Positions 5,352-6,726 of a stretch of 6,726 bases of DNA are shown here, piece after piece; position 1 is the first letter of the stretch; each line of letters begins with the position of its first letter. Origin of the DNA: Methanoculleus sp. (GTDB taxonomy: Archaea > Halobacteriota > Methanomicrobia > Methanomicrobiales > Methanoculleaceae). The stretch lies in NCBI GenBank assembly GCA_028698765.1, contig JAQVVW010000077.1, forward strand, positions 1-6,726. The letters run 5' to 3'. The position numbers were made by a program, and so were the translations under genes. The notes beneath the pieces were generated by a model that saw nothing but the letters and a program-made list of their open reading frames with translations, searched no databases and was not told the origin of the DNA.

Positions 5352-5938
5352 TCTACCGGTTCTACGAGAAGATCCTCCTCCGCGATCTCCGGACGCTCCC
5401 GGAGCACGTCTGCTTCATGATCACCGAGCAGGACATGCTCGATGCTCCCGGCAACCTCTCCCGTGCCGCCGGGTGGTGCCGCGACCTCGGGATCAAGAGC
5501 GCCACGTTCCATATCAGCACCGCCGACCCCGCCCGGCTGGAACGGTGCCTCCCGCGGATTCGCGAGGTCTCCTCGATCGCCTGCCTGACCCTGCACTACC
5601 GCGACGAGAAGGAGGTCAGCGGCGAAGGCATGGACGTGACGGTGGCGATCGGCAAGAGCGGCCGGGAGGAGATCGCCGGGTGCGTCCGAAGGATGGCCGA
5701 GGACGGGGTGGACCCGGAGTCGGTCGACGAAGACGTGCTCGAGTCCTACCTCACCTTCAAATACGAGCCGGATCTCGTCATCAAGACCGGCGGCGACCAC
5801 CTGACCGACTTCCTCATCTGGCAGTCGGTCTACTCAGAACTCTTCTTCCTCGACGTCAACTGGGCGCTGCTCAGAAAAGTGGATTTTCTCCGGGCGCTCC
5901 GGGACTTCCAATCGCGGGCGCGGCGGTTCGGGAAGTGA
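5348..5938 (+). CDS. Short cis-prenyltransferase-like protein lacking catalytic residues
   Basis: A 196-residue homologue of undecaprenyl/polyprenyl diphosphate synthase. The start is ATG 5348, overlapping polX's TGA (ATGA), with GGAG (5336-5339) 8 nt upstream; a longer start at 5288 inside polX would add non-homologous residues. LPEHV (17-21) aligns with the family's N-terminus, but the following MDGNRRW-type motif is MITEQDM (24-30): the catalytic Asp is Thr and the diphosphate-binding residues are gone. ATFHISTAD (52-60) replaces LYAFSTEN; GKSGREEI (102-109) replaces YGGREEI. The C-terminal PDLVIKTGGDHLTDFLIWQ (141-159), YSELFFLDVNW and RKVDFLRALRDFQ remain recognisable, but the isoprenyl-diphosphate-binding Arg residues are Lys or missing. 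The middle helices are shortened by about 30 residues. No signal peptide or membrane segment is visible. The pattern recalls non-catalytic partner subunits (NgBR/Nus1) of eukaryotic enzymes; a partner or regulatory role is inference. Confidence 0.85.
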   Translation: MIYRFYEKILLRDLRTLPEHVCFMITEQDMLDAPGNLSRAAGWCRDLGIKSATFHISTADPARLERCLPRIREVSSIACLTLHYRDEKEVSGEGMDVTVAIGKSGREEIAGCVRRMAEDGVDPESVDEDVLESYLTFKYEPDLVIKTGGDHLTDFLIWQSVYSELFFLDVNWALLRKVDFLRALRDFQSRARRFGK

Positions 5939-5941
5939 CCC

Positions 5942-6726
5942 TCACGCCCGCCGGGCCACGCGCTCTTTCAGGCGCATGCGCTGGTCGTAGACCCGCATCG
6001 CCCGCAGAAGGTCGATCTTCCTGAACGCCGGCCAGTAGGGGGCGCAGAAGTAGACGGCCGACTCGTGGCCGTTCGCGAGCCAGGGGAGGAAGTTCGAGGT
6101 CCGGTAATCGTTGCCGGTCCGGACGATCAGGTCGACGGGGGGGACGGGCGCTCCCCGGTTGAGGTGTCTCTCGACGGTGTCGGGGTCGATGGCCGCGGGA
6201 TCGATCTCGCCCCGCCTGACCTCGTCGAGGATCGATCGGGCGGCGTGCACGATCTCGTTCCGGCCGCCGTAGGCGAGCGCGATGTTGATGCAGTAGTTGT
6301 TGTAGTGCCGTGTCGCCTCTTCCGCCGCGTCGATCGTCGCGAGGAGGTCGTCGGAGAGGAGGGAACGGTCGCCGATCATCTGGACACGGATACGGTTCCG
6401 GTGCACCCGCTCGTCCTTCATGACCGCGGTGAACTTCTCCCGGAAGAGAGTGAAGAGCGACGCGAGTTCTTCTCTGTCCCTGTGGAAGTTCTCGGTTGAG
6501 AAGGTGTAGAGCGTGATGTGCTGCACCCCGAGCTCGCACGCCCAGTCGAGGACCTGCTCGGTCGCATCCGCCCCGAGCCGGTGACCGACCGCCGTATCGA
6601 GCCCCTGCTCCCGGGCATACCGGCGGTTGCCGTCCTGGATCACCGCGATGTGCCGGGGGACGTGTTTCACCTGCCACTGCAGGTAGCGCTCGTAGAGGGC
6701 GTCGATTCCGGATCTGGGCGTCAGAG
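5942..6726 (-). CDS. uppS: Polyprenyl (undecaprenyl-type) diphosphate synthase, cis-prenyltransferase (5'-incomplete in window)
   Basis: Soluble or membrane-associated enzyme that condenses isopentenyl diphosphate with an allylic primer in cis configuration; in archaea it makes the polyprenyl/dolichyl phosphate carrier for glycan assembly. Counting from an internal GTG at 6670: IQDGNRRYA (11-19, catalytic Asp13), YTFSTENF (55-62), AYGGRNEIV (133-141), and LIVRTGNDYRTSNFLPWLAN (181-200), with Arg184, Arg190 and Ser192 at the isopentenyl-diphosphate positions. FRKIDLLRA (216-224) is the conserved C-terminal helix. The stop TGA is 5944-5942. I extend it to the right edge because the frame stays open there and reads SGIDALYERYLQWQ just before the GTG, like the N-terminal helix of archaeal homologues, and no ribosome site precedes the GTG. 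It converges on the cis-prenyltransferase-like gene with a 3-nt gap. Confidence 0.92.
   Translation of the reverse strand, partial: LTPRSGIDALYERYLQWQVKHVPRHIAVIQDGNRRYAREQGLDTAVGHRLGADATEQVLDWACELGVQHITLYTFSTENFHRDREELASLFTLFREKFTAVMKDERVHRNRIRVQMIGDRSLLSDDLLATIDAAEEATRHYNNYCINIALAYGGRNEIVHAARSILDEVRRGEIDPAAIDPDTVERHLNRGAPVPPVDLIVRTGNDYRTSNFLPWLANGHESAVYFCAPYWPAFRKIDLLRAMRVYDQRMRLKERVARRA

Noticed and set aside
5871..6677. A 268-codon minus-strand frame over uppS
   Set aside because: It is a frame-shifted shadow of uppS; all cis-prenyltransferase motifs lie in the 5942-6726 frame.
1..6726. CRISPR arrays, tRNA or rRNA genes
   Set aside because: No regularly spaced repeats, cloverleaf-like segments or rRNA-like stretches were seen on either strand.

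Overview
The window looks like chromosomal DNA from a GC-rich euryarchaeon. A methanogen of the Methanomicrobiales (Methanoculleus-like) is my best guess. The reasons are an archaeal TATA-type promoter with almost no leader, a DtxR regulator fused to FeoA, a FeoB, UppS and TnpB that read as archaeal types, and a PolX protein. The genus is inference; no rRNA or other taxonomic marker is present.

Region 1 (1-1870, minus strand) is a ferrous-iron uptake operon. A DtxR-type metal-sensing repressor carrying a C-terminal FeoA domain is followed by the iron transporter gene feoB, whose start overlaps the regulator's stop (ATGA). FeoB runs off the left edge. The promoter at about 1891-1905 has a TATA box inside a small inverted repeat.

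Region 2 (about 1871-3335) is an IS605/IS1341-type insertion with a lone tnpB (plus strand, GTG start) and no tnpA. Its 3' end carries the stem-loops expected of an omega (guide) RNA and right transposon end. The RuvC-II glutamate position is Gly, so the nuclease is either inactive or uses a relocated glutamate. Region 3 (3336-3725) is mostly decayed DNA: a T-tract, the C-terminal remnant of a SnoaL/ester-cyclase-like gene and a perfect hairpin.

Region 4 (3726-5938, plus strand) is a two-gene, translationally coupled operon (ATGA overlap). The first gene is a PolX-family protein with an intact PHP metallo-nuclease domain; its polymerase palm has lost both Asp residues of the DxD motif and is shortened. 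The second is a 196-residue cis-prenyltransferase-like protein that lacks the catalytic Asp and most substrate-binding residues.

Region 5 (5942-6726, minus strand) is a canonical UppS-type cis-prenyltransferase, convergent with the previous gene and 3 bp away. Its true start probably lies beyond the right edge. The most interesting points are the coupling of two proteins with degenerate active sites (polymerase-dead PolX and catalytic-residue-less cis-prenyltransferase), the presence of an intact UppS right beside them, and the TnpB with an altered RuvC-II motif.
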